In this document: one piece after another, positions 60,352-64,000 of the stretch
Layout: each line of letters opens with the position of its first letter
Position numbering within the stretch: the stretch's first letter is position 1
From: Hevea brasiliensis
Taxonomy: Eukaryota; Streptophyta; Magnoliopsida; Malpighiales; Euphorbiaceae
Direction of reading: 5' to 3'
Assembly (NCBI RefSeq): GCF_030052815.1
Contig: NC_079507.1
Coordinates: forward strand, 61,226,619-61,290,618
DNA length: 64,000 bases
Notes under the pieces: generated by a model
Seen by the model: the letters and a program-made list of their open reading frames with translations, nothing else
Databases searched by the model: none
What the model was told of the DNA's origin: nothing
Program-made: the position numbers and the translations under genes

Positions 60352-63300
60352 GTTAATTTCAAAAATAGTTTGAGATTTATTTTTTTTTAAATTAAAGACA
60401 ATAATATAAAAGATACAGATATTGAAGTGTTTTATAATATAAAAAATATAAAAATAAAATAAAAATAATATTATAAAAGATTTTTTAAAGGGTGTAATAA
60501 ACACACTTATTAAGAAATAGTTAAACTATTTTTAACTATTCATATTATTTTAAAATTTTATTCATTATGATAAAATATTGTCATAATTAAAAGTAAATCA
60601 CAATTAAATATGTATAATTTGTGATAAAATTTTATAATGCAAATAAAATTTCATAATAATAAAAGTAGATAAATTTAAATAATTGCTGCTTAATTTGCAC
60701 TGGTTAAATCCCAATAAATTCTAATATATGATATTGCATTCTTTTGCATTTATTCAAAAATTTTTAAGAAAATAAAACATAAACTTTAGTTTGGTAGGTA
60801 CATAAAACAAAGGAACAATATTCTTTTTTAGGAAATAAAAAGCTTCATTAGCTAAAACAAATAGAATTATGAAAAGAAGCAATATGAAAAAGAATTGGCA
60901 AATTTACAATTTGGTTCCTTAGTTGAAAAATTAATTATTTAATTCTTAAATTTTATATTATATTATACCTTAATTCATAGATTTTGAGAAATTAATTATT
61001 TAATTTTAATATATAGAATAATTTAGTTCCTGTAATTTTAATATTTACAATAATTTCATATATTGATAGAATGACTAAATTGTTATACATATATATTAAA
61101 ATTACATTGATTAAAATGTGATATAATATAAAATTTATGGATTAAATAATTAAATTTTTAAAATACAGGGACTTAAGTGCAATACAATATAAAATTTAGA
61201 GATTAATTAATTAATTTCTCAAAATTTAAAATTAAAGTGTAATATAAGGTAAAACTTAAGAATCAAATTATAAATCTCTCAAAAGAATTTAGCGTAGAGG
61301 TTAGGAATGGCAATGAATTAAGTTTTTGTAGAGCTCGACTCAACTGAATTCTAATAAGATAAATTTGGATGGTAAATAATTAAATTTGAAAAATAGTACT
61401 CATAACAAATTCGGGTTCAGATTTTACATATTGAATATTTGATATAACCCGTTTATATAGATATTTAATTAAATATTTATGAAATTATTAAATTTTTATA
61501 TAAACTATTAATTAAAATATAAAAATTAAACATATTCGAGTATTTTTCAAAATATCAAGACAGATTCAAATAGTTAATAAAAAATTTTAATTGAATTTAA
61601 AACGAGTTAATGATTTGAAAATATTAATTAAATTAGGATTTAAATAAGATAATTTTCATAGTTATCATAATTGTTGTCATCCCTAATAAGGGCAAAACTA
61701 ATGAAATTTGGGAGACTCAAAATTTTTTAAAATTAAAATTTTATTTGTAAATTTTAGTTTTTTGAAAATATTATTTACTTATATGATATTTTTATCCTTG
61801 TATAAATTTTATTCATATTTTTTATATTATTTAATTTTAATCCCTTAATATTTTATATTTTTAACAAAACTTCTTTTATTTTCCTTTTATTTTTTTTTTT
61901 AGCATTCCAAAAATAAATTTCCACTTCCATCCCTAATTTAGGGATATGATCTATTCAAATAATTTCTTTTGCAGGAAAACGAAAAATTTGAGCTAAATTA
62001 TGAGCTAAGAGATTAGCAACTCTGGGAATGAAGTAAAAAAACATGATGAGAAAAGAAATAAATAGGGTTGTTTTGACGTCTCTAACGTTTAAATCATGAT
62101 AAGTGTCAATTATTGGACCCCATTAGAAGAAGAAGAGTATTAACGGTGGCTGAATTATCACGCTTTAAAGTAAATAAGATGGTATAATTTTTATTTATTT
62201 GAAAAATAATTTTAAAGATAAATATGTAAATTATGAGAATGAATTTTTTATAATTTAAAATTTATTTTAAATAATTTTTTTATTTTAATATTTAATTTTA
62301 CAGATAAAAATTTACTTAAAATTAATTTTACTTCATTGATTTAATTATAAAAATTTTTATCATGTTTTTTATAAAAAAATTATATATATATATATTACAC
62401 TTGTATTTAAGGCGGAAATATTTATCCCATTACAATATCACTATTTATCAATGCACTTACTTTCAAAAATTTAATATATTAGTGTTGTGTTTGGATTAAA
62501 AAAAAATAAGGGAAAAAATAAAATTAAAAAAAAATCTTATTTTTCACTCATTTATATTTAATTAAAAAATAAAATTAAAAAAAATAAATTTTACTCTCAT
62601 TTTTTTAAAATTAAAAAAAATAAAAAAATATTTAAAATTTCAAAAATATTTTTTATATATTTTTATTTTTTTTAATATCTAAAAATAATATTATAATTTT
62701 ATTATTTAAAAAATAACTTTCTTCTTAATATTTTCTCCTTTAATTCAAACATAAAACGAAAAAAAAATTCTTAATTATTACAATTTTTTTTTTAATTTTC
62801 GTTTTCATTATTTTCTTTCCTTCCATCTAAGCAAGTGAACGAAAATTCGGGAAATAACTTCAAAGCGTACTCCCAGCAAGTAGGCCGACCCAAACGAGTC
62901 CTAAGTTTTTTCTGGTCAGATCCTCTTATGATTTTCTCCTCCATTTATCTCCAAAGAAGCCACCATGGTACTGCTGAAGGAGAGTGACTAACACTGAAAA
63001 AGTGAAATGATTTCAGTGTTTCCAATCTCCTCCACATATATTAGTTGGAAACCCAACTCACCAAGTTTTTTCCTTTCTCCGTCTTCAAGTATTCATGCAT
63101 ATTCCTGCCACTTATTATAATATTGGAAAGTACCCACTTTTGAGCTAATTTTCTATTTCTTCGGAGTCCCAGAAAGCTTGTGAGTGTTTCCTTCTTGTTT
63201 TTTCATTTTTTTTAGGTTCTTTGTCTTTTCAGTTTCTATAGCAGCGTTTCTGGACGATTTACTGTTCAACTTTGTTCTTTTTCAGGATGGTTACTTTTTG

Positions 63301-63568
63301 ACTCATTTTCTCACATTAATAATATTCTTCCTTTGAGTTAGAGGTGAGTGTTTATTGCTCGATACCCTGAAATTCCTTGCTTCTGCTTGCTTGTTCTTAG
63401 TGTTTGTTACACCCTCTTACCAAAGATGCTACTGTGATTGTAGTTCAGGTTGCTTATAACTCTTACTCATATTGATTATTTGAGTTTTTCATTGAATTCA
63501 TCTTGATTTGTTTTCCTCTGTTTCACTTTGGAAGTGAGGTGGCAAAAGAATATTCAATTAGAAACACC
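59611..63568. other. Intergenic DNA, DUF3326 start to GLR start
   Basis: The first 80 bases are the DUF3326 leader and promoter start. Two inverted-repeat units without clear duplications lie near 59740-60050 and 60895-61285; both carry TTAATTATTTAAT-type arms and look like related AT-rich MITEs. A (TA)34 run fills 60281-60348. 61700-61930 resembles 43670-43930. The last 500 bases hold the glutamate receptor leader, with possible untranslated exons (for example a donor GTGAGT near 63180). No other gene was recognised. Confidence 0.45.
60281..60348. repeat. (TA)34 microsatellite
   Basis: The longest perfect dinucleotide run in the window. It reads as an artificial Tyr/Ile repeat in open frames. 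Confidence 0.95.
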
Positions 63569-64000
63569 ATGAATCTGGTTTGGCTTGTGTTCTTCTCCCT
63601 TGTCTGCTTCAGTCCATTTTTGCATGGGGCTGTAAGCCCTGGTGCCGTGAATGTTGGAGCTATTTTCACTTTTAACACTATTAATGGGAAAGTTGCAAGG
63701 ATTGCCATGAAGGCTGCTGAGGATGATATAAATTCTGATCCAAGCATTCTTGGAGGAAGGAAGTTTTCTATAACTATGCATGATTCCAACTTCAGTGGAT
63801 TTATGGGCATCATGAGTGGTATGCTTTCTTTCTCTGAGTGTTTCTTATAACATTTTTTCCTAGCTTTTTTCAATCTTTAATGTAATTTACTTGGATATGT
63901 CACTTTATCTGTTAACTTAAGCAAGAAGATGATTTTCTTTATTTAATACTAATACCCGGGAATCATATTTATTAATTTATCACAGCATTAAAGTTTATGG
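63569..64000 (+). CDS. Glutamate receptor-like channel (GLR, clade III-like), 5' end only
   Basis: Exon 1 is 63569-63818 and exon 2 begins at 63986 after an intron with GT/AG ends; the window ends 15 bases into it. The start at 63569 is chosen over the in-frame ATG at 63503 because it gives a clean signal peptide (MNLVWLVFFSLVCFSPFLHG). The mature protein opens with VNVGAIFTFNTINGKVARIA and ILGGRKFSITMHDSNFSG, continuing to SALKFM across the splice; this is the start of the ANF-type ligand-binding lobe of plant GLRs. GLRs are amino-acid-gated calcium channels of the plasma membrane and endomembranes, used in wound and defence signalling. Clade III is an impression from this short piece. Confidence 0.85.

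Noticed and set aside
10738..63818. A biosynthetic or functional gene cluster
   Set aside because: The neighbouring genes belong to unrelated pathways, and their order is better explained by ancestral synteny.
1..64000. tRNA, rRNA, CRISPR arrays or bacterial-type operons
   Set aside because: No cloverleaf tRNA gene, rRNA segment or regularly spaced repeat array was seen. The only tRNA-like matches are LTR primer sites.

Overview
The window is nuclear DNA from a flowering plant. Genes carry GT/AG introns, AT-rich introns and intergenic DNA, plant-specific gene families and many plant transposons. The gene content and the style of the large LTR element suggest a eudicot, possibly Malpighiales/Euphorbiaceae such as a Hevea or cassava relative; this is an impression, not a proof.

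Layout. 1-6614 is the 5' half of an Athila-like Ty3/gypsy retrotransposon on the minus strand, cut by the window start and inserted in the endonuclease region of an older RTE-type LINE (6615-7196). 7.2-10.2 kb holds one possible orphan exon, a 551-bp hAT-like MITE with a perfect 8-bp target duplication, and AT-rich DNA. The genes then follow: TAF15 (10738-16168, +, 405 aa), a BTB/NPH3 (NRL) protein (17556-30427, +, 510 aa), a tricalbin-like SMP/C2 protein of NTMC2T5 type (31500-40474, +, 675 aa), a broken DWF1/DIMINUTO sterol reductase copy (45737-47643, -), a plastid-type DUF3326 protein (52543-59610, -, 411 aa), and the first exons of a clade III-like glutamate receptor-like gene (63569-64000, +). 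I joined the exons by hand from reading frame, splice signals and family alignment recalled from memory.

Transposons explain most of the remaining structure. The second NPH3 intron is 11.3 kb because it contains a complete but mutated 10.2-kb Tekay/Del-type chromovirus with 2.6-kb LTRs and a TCCAA target duplication. A tricalbin intron contains a 5'-truncated RTE LINE with a 19-bp duplication. The DUF3326 introns contain a Mutator-like MITE (9-bp duplication), a Copia LTR plus gag remnant, and a partial copy of the hAT-like MITE. A PIF/Harbinger-like MITE (TAA duplication) lies between the tricalbin and DWF1 loci.

The order TAF15 / NPH3 / NTMC2T5 / DWF1 resembles, from memory, two Arabidopsis regions (around At1g50260-At1g50300 and At3g19820-At3g19850) that each keep part of the set. 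The genes have unrelated jobs (transcription/RNA binding, light or auxin signalling scaffold, membrane contact-site lipid transfer, sterol reduction), so this is conserved neighbourhood and not a pathway cluster. I did not find a new multi-gene system. The most notable items are the decayed DWF1 copy, the uncharacterised cyanobacterial-type DUF3326 gene, the stacked transposon insertions with exact footprints, and the uORFs ahead of TAF15.
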